Below, piece by piece: positions 36,952-48,539 of a stretch of 64,000 nucleotides of DNA (its first letter is position 1; every line of letters begins with the position of its first letter). The position numbers were made by a program, and so were the translations under genes. The stretch is from Tribonema minus. Taxonomy: Eukaryota; Sar; Xanthophyceae; Tribonematales; Tribonemataceae. The DNA lies in the NCBI GenBank assembly GCA_017506865.1, contig JAFCMP010000162.1, positions 62,001 to 126,000 on the forward strand, read 5' to 3'. Below the pieces are notes generated by a model, which saw only the letters and a program-made list of their open reading frames with translations, made no database searches and was not told the DNA's origin.

Positions 36952-38600
36952 TGTTAACCGCTGTTCTCTTGGCTTGACTTTCTTTGCTGACATCAGGATC
37001 GCAACTGAAGGTTCATTAGGGTTCACCGTCTCTTATCCCTAATTACAATTCTACAGAGCCAAGTGACATCAAAGCGGTGTGGTGTGAGCGACAGCCAGAC
37101 TCAGTGCGGTTTGTTGCTCTACACTTGGGGGAAATGACACGCGCACCATCATGTACTGACACTTTGGTAGCTGAGGTTGTGCGCAATGTGTATCCTCATT
37201 GGCTGTGTGGAGGAGCGAGCTGCTGACGATGAATGGCGGCAACACTCGTGCTGCCGCATGCGCAGCAGCTGCTGCTGCTGATGCAGCAATGTCATTTGTG
37301 GTGTTTGTGCTGAACTTGTGTCAGTGCTCATACTACCTCAAACTATTGTTTTCGGCAATCATTGCCGCCAGTGCCTTGGCATCTTCTAACGGACCGGGTG
37401 CATTGTGAGCTGCATACAGGTTGCTGGCGGCGTATCTGCACCTGCTCGTATGAGACACCACCGTGACGTTGTCAAGGTGATGTCTGGGGGCGATGTCGTA
37501 CAGGCGCCGATACGCCTAGACGCACAGATCCCACCCACCCACCCTTTTGTTTGGCTCGTTGCTCTGTGTCTGCACTCACATCACTCACCAGCTGCTTGAA
37601 TGCTCGCACTGCAGTGGTAACAGTGCTTGGGGGAGGGAGTTTGCAGCAGGTGGGGTGCGATGTGAGCTGGGTCATTGCGCTATAGGCAGCGTGCAACAGT
37701 GTCTTTGTTATTCCTTACGCAAGTGTGTTGTAATTCGTATAAGTCTTCGCTGCACTGTCATCTGCATCGTCATGCACGCGCTTAGGCCATCTTGCAGGCT
37801 GGAGCAGCGACGGCGCCGCGTACATTGCCTTCTTCTCTTTGTGCCTCCTTGTGACTTGGCAGCCTGCAGGCAGCCTGCAGGGCGACAGCGGAAAAAGTGC
37901 ATGTACGTTGAAGTGTTTGTTGCACAGGTGCCAGTGGAGCCTCGCGTTCTTTGCTGCAGCAGCTGCTGCGCTCAACATCATGCAGAGCTTCAGCGTATGG
38001 CGATCACTGCTCAGGGAGCCTGAGATTGTGGGTCTGCCAAGTTGAACAACGAGCGAAGACACCTGTACTGCAGCAGTTGTGCTTGCCCAGGCCATGTTAG
38101 TGTGCAGACAGGTGGCACAGCCAGTGTATAGTATGCTTTCCGTTCATGCTTAGGTGTACTAATCAGGATATGCCTGTTCAACGATTGAGGTTCTAGTAGC
38201 ATCATGGCGCGCCCTTGGCAGAACTTGAAGCATGATGAAGACTGTATCAGACATAATGCTGGGCAATGGCATGGCGGTTGATGACCCCAGGGTGTTCCTA
38301 CATGATCATCGCAGTGCAGGCTTCACACAGTTGTTTGCATGCTGCTTCAAGTCTGTCCTAATCATGCTGTTGTTTAGCAGTATGTTGTGCTGCATGCAAG
38401 TGTTCGGCCCCTTGGGTGGAAACGTGCCTGTAGTCTACGTGTGTGTGTCACAGGTGCTGCGTTGGCGGACATCTGGACTTGCTGTGATGGAGCGGGCGTG
38501 AGGAGTCTACACGCAGTCAAGCTCAAGTCGCTCATCATCATCTGCAACTACTTATCATCTGCAACTGCTCGATTCGAGGAGGGAGCTTCGAGTTGATCTG
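36952..38600. other. Intergenic DNA, nothing recognised
   Basis: About 1.65 kb with short frames only. It contains GCTGCTGCTGATGCAGCA-type trinucleotide sequence near 37,270. No RNA gene or clear exon could be identified. Confidence 0.4.
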
Positions 38601-41600
38601 CGAGCTGCGTGCACGGCGCGGAGGGTGCTCAAGCGACTTGCTGAGCGCTGTCAAGCCTGGGGCGTAGCCGGGGGGCGTGTTCAAGCGAGTTGCTGAGCAC
38701 TGCCAACACGAGGGCGGGCTCAAACCAGTTTCTGAGCACTGCCCCAGGCCCGGAGGCGGATTGGGGACTAAGCTATTTGGGACGCACTCATGCGAGCTGC
38801 TGAGCGCTGTCAACTTGACGGGCCTGGGCGGACTGGGGTTGCATAGTATGGCCTAGCTACGGCATGCGAAGTAAGTTGCTGAGCAGTGCCAAGAGCTTGG
38901 GGGCGTACTGTGAGAGTCAGGGCGGGCACGCCATGATGCCTTCTGGCAGACTGAGTTGCATGGCGCGGGGCGCCTGACGCCACTTGCAGAACAACAGGAA
39001 GATGGTACAGCTAAGCAGCGGCCCATCGTTTGCGGCGAGGTGCTGCAGCGACTATGCACTTCGGTGTACGTGGCAGACCGCAAAGACTTCCTGGCGGAGC
39101 TCCTTGAGCCAGACGGGCAGTATGGGGTAGCCGTCTCAGCAGGAGCGGAGAAAGCGGCCATGGCCGGCAAACTCGCGTATGAGCTCGGTCACTGGCAGTT
39201 CATGCTGGACCTCAAGAATGCCTTCAACATGGTGTTCGTCCTGGCGGCAGCGGAATGGGTAGCAGCACAGCTGCCGGACTTCCTCGACTACTTCATCGGC
39301 ACATACGTTCGCACTCGGCCACGCCTGCTGTTCCAGCACGTTGACGGCTCCACGCGCATCATCATGTCTCAGCGCGGGTTTAAGCAGGGGGACCCCGCGG
39401 CACCGATGCTCTTCTGCGGCGCCATTGCTCAGTGCTTGAAACGGTTCAATGAGGCGGCGGCCGCGCAGCGCGCGCGGAGGCGGATGGGCGCCTACATGGA
39501 CGATGCCAACGTCCGAACAGGCGCTTGCACGCTGACTCAGGATGACATACAGGCGGTGGCGCAGCTCAAACAACACTTTGCGGAGGTGCCAGTGGGGCTG
39601 GAGCTAAACCTCACCAAGTCACGCGCGCTGCCTGGCAGGGGGCATGTGGTGACAGACCACGAGCGGCAACTGCTGCAGCAGCTGGGCGTTCAGCTAGTGG
39701 GGGATACGGATGAAAATCAGAACCGTGGAGCTGTGTTGCTGGGGGTGCCGGTGGGCCACAGCAGCTTTGTGGACGCATGGCTGCGCAGGGAAGCGGGTGC
39801 AGGCGGGGCAGGGGCTCGATTTGCAGAGCGATGCGCGCGCCTGACATCTCCGAGGGCTATGTTCAGGTTACTGCGCTACTGCGTGGTGCCTCGCATGACG
39901 TACTGCCTGCGCACCATTCCCACTACGCAGACAGCGCCAGCCGCCAAGGAGTGGGATCGGGTCACGCAGTGGGTGCTTGAGCACTCAATGGGCCTGCAGC
40001 CACCAGGCCAGACCTGGCGCCAGTTTGAGCAAAGTGGGGCCCACTTCCATCTGGCAGCGCACGGCCCAGCCTTACAGCAAGCGCGACTCCCAACACGGCA
40101 TGGCGGCCTTGGCATTACCAGCGCCTGCGACATCGCTGATGCTGCGTATGTGGCGGGCACGTTGCAAGCGCTGCAACCAGCACTCTCTGGATGGGCGGGG
40201 GTGCTGCAGCAGGCGGCTCCTCAAGCGGCTGCAGACAACGCTGCTGAGGATGCGGCAACACAAGCGGCACCGGCAGCAGCGGCAGCAGCACCAGCACCAG
40301 CACCAGCAGCATCAGCAGCGGCAACTGTTACAGCGGCAGCGGCGGTTGCCAGTGGAGGCGCGACCGCTCCGGCAGCGGCAACTGCATCAGCGGCTGGCCG
40401 CGCTTATGGCGCAGCCATTCCGGCAACACACGACGCAGCTGCCGCTGGATCAGGGGCCGCGGCGGCAGCACAGGCGGCACCAGCGGCAGCAGCAGCAGCG
40501 GCGGCGCACGGCGCAACTACTCCGGCGGCAGCAGCAGCGGCGGCAGCAGCAGCTGCTCCAGCATCAGAGGCTGCTGCAGCAGCGGCAGCACATGTTGCAC
40601 CTCAAGTGGCCTCGGCGGCATCACTAACTGCAGCATCAACAGCAGCGGCTGCGGGCATAGGCAATACAGCTGCTACAGGCCCTACTAGCCTAAGGGCTGC
40701 TGCAGCACCTGCAACAGGAGCAGCGTCGGCAGGCGGCGCCGCAACCGTGCCGGCTGCGACAGCGGCAATGGCGGTGGCAGCGGCCAATGCGGCAGGTGCT
40801 GCACCAACACCTGCGGCAGCAGCAACACCACTGGCAGCAGCAGCAACGGCAGGCGGCACAGCTGCAGCACCAGCGCACGCAGCAGCGGCAGCCGTCAATG
40901 CAGGCGCTGCGCGTTCCACACCAGCAATGCTACAAGGCGCAGCAGCAGCAGAGGTGGCGCGCCTGCCCCTCATGCGGACGATCGCCACAGCTGCCACATC
41001 TCTACGTGCAGCAACAGGTGACAAGCTGGAACATATACTGCCACCAGCGCTAACGCCACTGCAGCAGCAACCACCTACGCAGCAGCCGCCGCTGCGGCCG
41101 ACAGCAGGTGGTGGCACTGGTGCGGATGCTGCTTGCGTACTTGACGCCAGTGCTCTGCAGTTGCAGTGTAGCCTGAAGCGCCCCAATCAGAGTGCGCTTG
41201 CAGATGCCGTCGCTACCGAGCTTGCAGATAAGGTGGAGGCGGACCTGCAACAGCTGCCGCAGGGCACGCAACGCACGCAAGCACTTGCTCGATTCCGGTC
41301 GCAGCGCCACATGCACTCGATCGGCATGGCATTCCTCAACGAGCCCATGTACTCCACAACGGCTTCGTTCGATGGCCTATCCTGGCAGCTGGCCGTCAAA
41401 CGCGCCATCGGAGTAGAGGAGCAGACGGCAGGCTGCAAGCTGTGCGGGAAGTCGCCGGGCGGCACCCTGCATGCACGGCTGTGTCAAGCGCCACGCGTCA
41501 AGGCGCACGACACCATTGTCCACAATAGCGTCAAGAGGGCCACGCAGCGCCTCCTGCGGCAATACCTCAAAACGGGACTGGTGGACGAGGACTACACGCC

Positions 41601-42253
41601 GTTTCTGGGGTCCGCCGGGCCGCCGGGGAGTCGCAGGATGGACATCGTGCTGCCTGCCGACGCCTTCCCGGTGACCGGCTACGACGACCCGACACGCCAC
41701 CTACCGCTCATGGTGGACGTTACCTGCTTCGAGGCACAGGTGGCGTCGCGGGCGGCGAAGACTGCAGCAGACCCCGAGCGATGCTGCCGCGACCAAGAGG
41801 CCGCCAAGACTACCCACTATTCTGGTCATTATGATCAGAATTGCTACAAACTTGCCACATTGGCAATAGGGTCATTTGGCAGCATCGGGGAGCAGGGGCG
41901 GAAGCTGCTGGAGGCTGTGGCGACGGAGTATGCCAGCAGGATGTCAGTGCCCGGAGGAGCGCGCCCTAAAGCTCTCAAGGGCATCGCCCTGGCGCGCTTA
42001 CGCTCGGCACTGTCGGCAGCGCTCCACATGGCGTACTCTGGCCGTGTCATGACACACATGGCAGAATCCAGGGGGGGGGGGCACATGGAGGAGGACGTAG
42101 GGGAGGACCCCGAGATGCCATTTGGCGGCGGCGGCGTTTGAGTGGTTGTCGTTGCGACACTTTCAGACTGTCATACGACATGTAGATTCCTTACAGCTAG
42201 ATGCCAATCATCTGGGCTTTTTCGCGCCCTGAGCGAGAATTAATAAAAAGTAC
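38601..42253 (+). mobile_element. RLE-type non-LTR retrotransposon, longest copy (5'-truncated or decayed)
   Basis: Upstream of 38,914 related sequence with stops contains repeated GTTGCTGAGCACTGCCAA-like words and seems to be the decayed continuation of the protein. The intact frame runs 38,914-42,141. The 3' end is AATTAATAAAAAGTAC at 42,253, shared with copies A-C. The original 5' end cannot be placed. Confidence 0.8.
38914..42141 (+). CDS. Reverse transcriptase with Ala-rich linker, zinc finger and PD-(D/E)XK endonuclease
   Basis: Open for 1,075 codons; no ATG occurs before residue about 80, so the natural start is missing. RT motifs: DLKNAFNMVF (first catalytic Asp), RGFKQGDPAAPMLF and AYMDDANV (catalytic YMDD). 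After the thumb comes an Ala-rich linker of about 240 residues (40,200-40,930), made of GCA/GCG/GCC repeats. Then a zinc finger (CKLCGKSPGGTLHARLC, about 41,433) and a restriction-like endonuclease (RRMDIV..., LMVDVTCFEAQ..., then HYSGHYDQNCYKL) like those of the R2/NeSL/CRE-type retrotransposons. The enzyme would nick a target site and prime reverse transcription there. All visible catalytic residues are intact, so this copy could still supply protein if it has a start. It ends in TGA at 42,141. Confidence 0.9.
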   Translation, partial: ESGRARHDAFWQTELHGAGRLTPLAEQQEDGTAKQRPIVCGEVLQRLCTSVYVADRKDFLAELLEPDGQYGVAVSAGAEKAAMAGKLAYELGHWQFMLDLKNAFNMVFVLAAAEWVAAQLPDFLDYFIGTYVRTRPRLLFQHVDGSTRIIMSQRGFKQGDPAAPMLFCGAIAQCLKRFNEAAAAQRARRRMGAYMDDANVRTGACTLTQDDIQAVAQLKQHFAEVPVGLELNLTKSRALPGRGHVVTDHERQLLQQLGVQLVGDTDENQNRGAVLLGVPVGHSSFVDAWLRREAGAGGAGARFAERCARLTSPRAMFRLLRYCVVPRMTYCLRTIPTTQTAPAAKEWDRVTQWVLEHSMGLQPPGQTWRQFEQSGAHFHLAAHGPALQQARLPTRHGGLGITSACDIADAAYVAGTLQALQPALSGWAGVLQQAAPQAAADNAAEDAATQAAPAAAAAAPAPAPAASAAATVTAAAAVASGGATAPAAATASAAGRAYGAAIPATHDAAAAGSGAAAAAQAAPAAAAAAAAHGATTPAAAAAAAAAAAPASEAAAAAAAHVAPQVASAASLTAASTAAAAGIGNTAATGPTSLRAAAAPATGAASAGGAATVPAATAAMAVAAANAAGAAPTPAAAATPLAAAATAGGTAAAPAHAAAAAVNAGAARSTPAMLQGAAAAEVARLPLMRTIATAATSLRAATGDKLEHILPPALTPLQQQPPTQQPPLRPTAGGGTGADAACVLDASALQLQCSLKRPNQSALADAVATELADKVEADLQQLPQGTQRTQALARFRSQRHMHSIGMAFLNEPMYSTTASFDGLSWQLAVKRAIGVEEQTAGCKLCGKSPGGTLHARLCQAPRVKAHDTIVHNSVKRATQRLLRQYLKTGLVDEDYTPFLGSAGPPGSRRMDIVLPADAFPVTGYDDPTRHLPLMVDVTCFEAQVASRAAKTAADPERCCRDQEAAKTTHYSGHYDQNCYKLATLAIGSFGSIGEQGRKLLEAVATEYASRMSVPGGARPKALKGIALARLRSALSAALHMAYSGRVMTHMAESRGGGHMEEDVGEDPEMPFGGGGV

Positions 42254-42840
42254 TACACATTGTGCTGGCAAGGACAAACAAGTCACATCCATAGTCAAGG
42301 GCACTGCCAGTCTTGATTGCTACTATGATGTGCTTCATCGACTGTTTACAGAAGGTATGTGACTTCCGCTCACCGGCTTGTAAGTCGCCTATGTTCCCGG
42401 CATGTCACGATGAGGGAGGCGGAGCTGAAGCCAGACGTATGGCGAAAGCGTGGCGAACACGCTTTCAGAAGTACTCTTGAGCGGTTGGGTGCTGGCACGT
42501 TTGCCAGCAGCGCCCTGCGATGTTTACGACCCGTCACCCAACGCCAGTGGTGAGGGAGGTTGCGTTGGCGCAGTTTGAGGTTGACTGACCCGAAATCACT
42601 TAAAGCCGCACTCCACAAAGTAAACGTCGTGTACGCCGTTCATCTGTGCTCTTCGCCAAAACAGTATGGCTGTGCAGCTGTCATGTACAGCCGCAGACCC
42701 TAGTGCTGCACAGCAAACCACACCTCCAAAATGACCACACTTCAAGTTTCGTCAGTTGAAGATGACCTTCTAGCTTTGGCGGCCGGTTTGTCCGGGATGA
42801 GGAGAGAAAAATTGACTGTCGGCTGTATGCATGCTGAATT
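42254..42840. other. Intergenic DNA, nothing recognised
   Basis: About 590 bases between the retrotransposon tail and the helicase relic, with short frames of no clear identity. Confidence 0.35.
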
Positions 42841-43135
42841 ACGGTATTCATGCTGCCAAGCTTCGCAAGACTAGTGCATTTGAAAAGGCTCAGCAGCTGG
42901 TCGGTGGGCATATCATAGTTGATCGTCGCCGCTGCGCTGGGCGTAGAGTGAAGTGGTAGATGGCAACGTCTGTGGCGACCAGCGGCGATACGCGTCCTTC
43001 ATTGAAGGCCTTGATGCTGTCACGACGTGGCCCTGTGCGCTTGCCACCGTGCATGACGCCAACCTGGCCTGTCAACAGTGTCAAGCCCGCTGCTCCAGGT
43101 TGCTCCGCCTTCTCATGAACGAAGATCAGCGCCTT
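42841..43135 (-). pseudogene. DEAD-box RNA helicase C-terminal relic
   Basis: Minus-strand translation shows ALIFVHEKAEQ (helicase motif IV region), GVMHGGKRTGPRRDSIKAFN and LVATDVA (motif V region). After a frame change, TINYDMPTDQLLSLF and SLAKLG follow, where YxHRxGR (motif VI) is expected but is replaced. The frameshift near 42,960 and the missing Arg motif mean it cannot be an active helicase. A related copy on the plus strand lies at 46,836-47,188. Confidence 0.7.
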
Positions 43136-43259
43136 TCGCCCTCAAGGGAGAGCAACTGTGGCGGCAGCACATGGCGAGCCTGACGGTATACATCTAGCCC
43201 AGGATGTTCTCCGAACCGAACGCTACCCCCCCCTTCCGGATAAGGCCTTTACTCGCTCG
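43136..43259. other. Junction between helicase relic and segmental duplication
   Basis: Short unannotated stretch; nothing recognised. Confidence 0.3.
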
Positions 43260-44700
43260 TGCTTCAACTGGAAGTTGAAGTGGTCGCAAAACCAGCACTA
43301 ACCTAGTTTCTTGCAAGGAGCACAGAGATGAAGGGCTTACACGGCCGTTCCCTTTGTAGACTATAGTGGCTGCGTTGAGGTGAGTCGGACCTGAAAGCCC
43401 CCAGGACACACACTCGAACCCCAAGCGCCTGCAGATCAAGCTTCACCTTATCTGTATTAGTGGCGCTGCGTGACTGAGGCGGTACAGTCATTGGTCAAGA
43501 TATGGCCAAGCGTTAAAGTACTGGCGCTGCCAAGATCACAGTGAGTCACGGCGTCGGCGCATTTTGCCAGCAACCTACAGCGCAAATTTTGCCAAGTTCG
43601 GCCCTAGCTACCGTGCTCGCCATGAGAGCTCTGGCTTCACCTCTGCCACCCTCATCGTGACATGCCAGGAACATCTGCGACATCTGCGACGTACCAAAAC
43701 GGGTAAGGCGGAAGTCACCTACCTTCTTTAAACAGTCGATGAAGCAACAGTCAAGAATGTCAAGTGCCCCTGACGATAGGTGTGACATTTGAGTTGCTTG
43801 TCCCTTGAGCACAATTTGTGTTGCTTCACTTGCGCATGCCCCTTTACTCTCTCAGGTGGTGTGAGCATGGGCCCCTGAGTCAAGGAGCGTGTGAGCACAT
43901 GGAGTGTGTGTGTGAGCACATTGGGGCGAAGGCTGCAGGCGACAGAGGCGAATTACCCTTCTCACTAGCTGCTGCGGTTGATCACAGATCACATGTATGA
44001 GAAACAGGCAAGTGCACATTACTGTCCCGATTTCATTGCTCCAATTACCTCGGTGGCTAATGACGAAAAGGGCTCTTTGTACACGCGTGGGGAGCTGCGA
44101 TGTAACGCTGCTGTGAATACAGTTGGGTACCAGCAAATTCTGATGAACGCGGAGCAGCTGTGAGAGCAACTCAAGTGGACCAGTTAAATCATCATCCCAG
44201 TTCCCGGTACCACGTTCTACGCATCCGATTGGTTGCGGCGTGGAGTTGGGCAGCTATTGTCAACGACAGACACTCATCTTTGCCGGTCAAGCTCATTTGA
44301 TTACCGGTGCCACGCACTTGCAGCTGCAGCGTTTCAGGCTTAGTGGGGAAGCTACTGTCAGCGACAGACACTCCACCTAATTGCGGTGCGCCAACGGCAG
44401 CAGCTTACTCGTACTTACCACACGTGTTTGCCCACCATCTGAAGCCACACACACTGATTATGCGCAAAGGTTGCATAGCACTTTACACGTTGACTTCTGA
44501 TTATGTCAGCTCTACGCCATGTATCTGCTCAACTGCCCTTTGTGCACAAACTCTCCATCTGCTTGTGCTACAGGCCTAGGCAAGGGGGGGTGGGGGGAAT
44601 CACGCGCATCGTGGATCAATGCCTCCCTGGAAGCACGGGAGAAGCACCGAGGGCTGCGTGCTAGAAGGCCTGCCTGCAGTGTACTTGGATTCTCAAGGTA
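43260..44700. repeat. Segmental duplication, copy 1
   Basis: Matches about 49,600-50,940 with many small differences. The best-matched part is 43,905-44,600 against 50,152-50,760. Shared landmarks include GAGCACAT...GGGGCGAAGGCTGCAGGCGAC and TGGCTAATGACGAAAAGGGC. The 3' part contains an exon-like end with a GTAAA donor near 44,697. No complete protein can be read. Confidence 0.8.
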
Positions 44701-46835
44701 AATGGCAGTGGCATCGACCATTTATGTGGTCCGACAGTCTTGTTGTCTTATGCTTGGTGGCATACAAATGGCTTTCATGTTGATGTCACTGTTTCTTACT
44801 TCCTGAACGTGAACAACTCTGTCAATCATCATAATGCCATTTGTAACTTGACTGATGAAATGCTTTGAAGTGTGTACTTCACAAATCGTGGCCAATTGCC
44901 GCAGCAGCGGCGACCACAGTTATTGGTGGAAGGCTGTTGCGGTTAACCGCACCTTGTCACCTAGAGCTCTACGATCTTTTGATTCGTTTCCATATACTTC
45001 ACACCGTATGCGTGATCTGGGTGTGATACGCATGGTTGCAAAGGTGATGACGCTAGTGTGCTGTTGTGTCAAGTCACACGCATCAGCAACAAATGTGTGG
45101 CCTTGCTTGCATAGCAGCAAATTTGTGGCCTTGCTTGCATAGCAGGGAATTAGGTATTCATGGTTGCATGCGCGTATGCTACACTCATGGCAGCCAAAGC
45201 ACCAGCGCGTGATCACCTCATTGTGGTTTGATCATGCTGCGCCAGTGACCACGTTGAATGAGTTGTTAGCAAGTAAGTGGCTTAAACTTCTTCTGTTCTT
45301 GTTTCTCTGCTCGGGCTTTGTGTGTGTTTTGCAGAAACGTTCACAAGCCGCTGGAACTCAGCAGCTACAAAGCTGTGTTTGACACAGCAACCAAAGACTT
45401 GTTGACTGCAGCTGCGCACTGGAGAAAGCCCAGAGCTGGACTAGCGTAATTCGCTGCCGCTTTTCAGTTCATATTGTGGAAACGGGGAACGCGAGCTTTG
45501 CAATCAGCGTGGTGCTGTCAGGGTATAGGATATGAGGGGGACTGGCAAGCGCTGGCGTCAAATTGACATCCCTTTTTCGACCAACAGCAAGCGAGATATG
45601 TCAGTGGTGTTGCTGATGCTGCTGCTGCTGCCGTGCGGCACCGTCCGCTGCTATTGATGCCAGTTTCGTCCTACTGTGCATCATACCGCCAGCATGCTGA
45701 GCATCAGATTGCAATTGCTAAAGCGGTGCCTGAAGTGGACTGCGTCCAACTCATGTGCAAAGAATCAACTTCAACTCCTGCAAATGCCAACTTGTCAGGC
45801 TCCTTGGAAGTTTGAACCACAACATAGGTATTGTGCTTCAGCAGTGACCCTTGTCATTGTGACGCAAGGCCTAGTGATTGGTGCAAACTCTGAGGAGTTG
45901 CATGACAACACCTCACACAGTCACTAGGCTATCTCTCAACGAAGTGTACTGTGACCGTGTGTGCTTCTGCACTTATGAGAGGAATGTGTTGAGCGGATTG
46001 CCTGGCGTAGAGTGCTTTTCTTTGCAGGAGCTCAAAGCATGCTTGCAGCTGAATCATGATGGTGTAACCACCACCACCTAGCATGACTACGCTGGAGAAT
46101 AAACAAATCTGGTTTTGGCAATTTGACACAAATGGAGCCAAACCAGAAACCAGCAGGGGGCACAAAGGAGGGGGGAGGCTAGGTTCAGTCGTGCAGGTCA
46201 CACGCAGCACAGTCTGAGACAAAGGCAGACATGCTACAATCAGCAAACCAATGCGGCCCAGGGTGGCACATGGTGCTTGCAGCCCAGGCAGAGATCACTT
46301 TGCAAATCCTCCCGCCCACCCAGGCGTTTTGTGCGGCAACCATCGTGGGGACCATGGCGTGGTTGCGGCCATGCGTTCCCCGTGAGGATGCCCCCCCCCC
46401 CCCACACACTCACAAATTAAAGTCACAAGCAAACTTTGCAAAGAACACGTAGACCCAAAGTTACTGTGCACACCTCATTTGGCATGCAATGTTTTCCTGC
46501 TGCAAAGTCTTCAGGGTCCACAATTGCAAATTGCAAGATTACAACTGCAACTTCAGCATGTGGAGATGACAGTTGCAACTTCAGCATGTTGCAACTTCAG
46601 CACTTGAACGTGCAGAACCACCCTTAGTTTAGTTTTGTTTCACATTCCTAGACCAAGCTATGCTGTTTGTTGCAAACTACTTCACTATATACAGCACATG
46701 AACAACAGTACATAAATAGGACGTGAGTGCTACTGTCCGCACCAGGCACACCAAAATGCATTCGGATCGCAACAAGATGCTGGGCTGATCGGTCACCGTC
46801 GCCTCGCCGTTTACCGCCGCCGCAGCTGCGCTCCC
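44701..46835. other. Host intergenic/intronic DNA with one duplicated segment
   Basis: Short frames only. Bases about 45,775-46,020 are duplicated at 47,345-47,612. A C-run near 46,391-46,403 is present. Nothing else recognised. Confidence 0.4.
45775..46020. repeat. Segment duplicated downstream of the helicase relic
   Basis: Matches 47,345-47,612: shared words include TGACCCTTGTCATTG, GGAGTTGCATGACA and GTTGAGCGG.TTGCCTGG. The copy at 47.3 kb directly follows the helicase exon-like segment, so this copy probably began as a piece of the same gene. Confidence 0.65.
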
Positions 46836-47188
46836 TCAACGGCAACAAGAAGACGATCATCTTCGTCAACGACGTCAAGTCTGCGGACGTCTTGGCGCGC
46901 TACCTGCCAGTGGAGCAGTCTGGCTTTGCAGGCCACCTAGGTTGGCGTACTGCGCAGTGGCAAGTGCCCAGGACAGCGTCTTGACATTTCAAGAATTTCA
47001 ACAAGAGACACGTGTCGCTGCTGGTGGCCACGGATATCGCAGCTCATGGCTACGCCATACCTGCCAGTGCCGCTATCATAAGTTATGATGTGCCCAGCAC
47101 CGACCAGCTGCTGAATCTGTTCAAACGCACTGGTCTGGCCAAGCTTGGCGGCAAGGATGGGGTGGTCATCAGGTTTATTGAGGACCAG
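46836..47188 (+). pseudogene. DEAD-box RNA helicase C-terminal relic with exon-like borders
   Basis: Starts after CCGCCGCCGCAG (acceptor-like) and reads KKTIIFVNDVKSADVLARYL (motif IV region), then a stop near 46,982. After a frame change it reads HVSLLVATDIAAHGYAIPAS (motif V region), AIISYDVPSTDQLLNLFKRT and GLAKLGGKDGVVIRFIEDQ, followed by a GTGAG donor at 47,189. Motif VI (HRxGRxxR) is degenerate. It is a broken, diverged relative of the minus-strand relic at 42,841-43,135. Confidence 0.7.
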
Positions 47189-48500
47189 GTGAGAATGCTG
47201 TACGGTCGGCTGCACGCATGCTCGAGTATCATGTTACATGTACTACTTCAAGTGTGATTCATACTATGAACCTTGAAGTATTCCATACTGAACACATATT
47301 ATTTATTTATAAGTTGGCGATGCAGCACGCTGCTTGCTGGTCGTTAACCCTGCCAATGCGGATGCCAAGCTACCTGGAAGCTCCGAACAGCAACAAGTGT
47401 GTTGGTGCGAACAAGTCGTGATCTTCATCATGACCCTTGTCATTGAGACATGCAGGCCTGAATTGGTGCAAGCTCTAAGGAGTTGCATGACAGCACCTCA
47501 CAGAAAATGCACATTTCTCAACATATGTAGTGTTCTCCTCTAGCCGTGTTTGCTTCCACACTGATGGGAGCACACGTTGTTGAGCGGCTTGCCTGGTGTA
47601 GAGTGCTACACCATGCAGCGGATGTAGGTGTGATGGGGGTGGGCGTCAACTGCATTGGACCCCCTAAGTTACTTTTGACTCACTTAATGCTACATCATCA
47701 ATTATGTGTAGATGAGTCAACAGAGACATTGCACCTACGCCATACATGCACTGTGTGCAGATGATAAGTTCAGCAGAGCCACATGCTCTCATTTGTGCGC
47801 ACCATTGACCAGTGGGTGCAACTCATGAGCTTTGTCTCAAGAGGTCTAGAAGTGGCGAAGGCATTCAGGACCCGTCGCAAGCTGACCTTCAAGTGACATA
47901 ACACCATGCCACCTGCATGGCAGCTACGGTGTTGCAGTGTCGTCCTGGTCAGTGTTCAACCTATAATTGTGTAGTTATCCTGCTTGCAGTAACAGTTGAA
48001 GCAGTTGTCTGTAAATTTATTTGTGTTTTGGCGCGGCCTGGACATCTTGGCTTCATAGCTAATCCTCTTGCTGCCATACTTACTGACACGTATGGCAATG
48101 AACTCCCTTATGGAGTGAGGTTTTGAACAGTACATACTGCTCTACTGCTCTGCTGCTGCTGTTGACATGTGTGGCAGATTTGGATCATGGGTGTCACAGG
48201 CGGCAAACGAGCATGGCATGGGGTGGCAGCAGCCTTGCACAATGTGTTATGCACGGCCTGTCAGTGAAGCCCCTCATCTAAGGGCTGTATACAAATAGAC
48301 CCTGGATGTGCAGCCTTCATGTACACTGGCAGACACTGAAGCGTGACAGCCGCATCATCCCCACCCTAGTCTCGAGGATCTTTAGAACCCTTGATTAAAT
48401 TTTCGTCGAGATGAAGCTCACGAAACAAAGGTGTGTGGTGTGTGGTGTCATGCTTTTCGTGTGTGGTTTGACCTGCCAGCGCCTGCACAAGTGCTTCAGG
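47189..48500. other. Host intronic/intergenic DNA
   Basis: Contains the second copy of the segment at 45,775-46,020 (47,345-47,612). No complete gene recognised; scattered short frames only. Confidence 0.4.
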
Positions 48501-48539
48501 CGCATTAGTGTTAACATCCCCAGTGATGGATTGCATCAA

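Noticed and set aside
39977-41186. Gln/His/Arg-rich plus frames and Pro/Leu/Cys-rich minus frames
   Set aside because: Alternative-frame shadows of the Ala-rich linker of the retrotransposon protein (GCN repeat).
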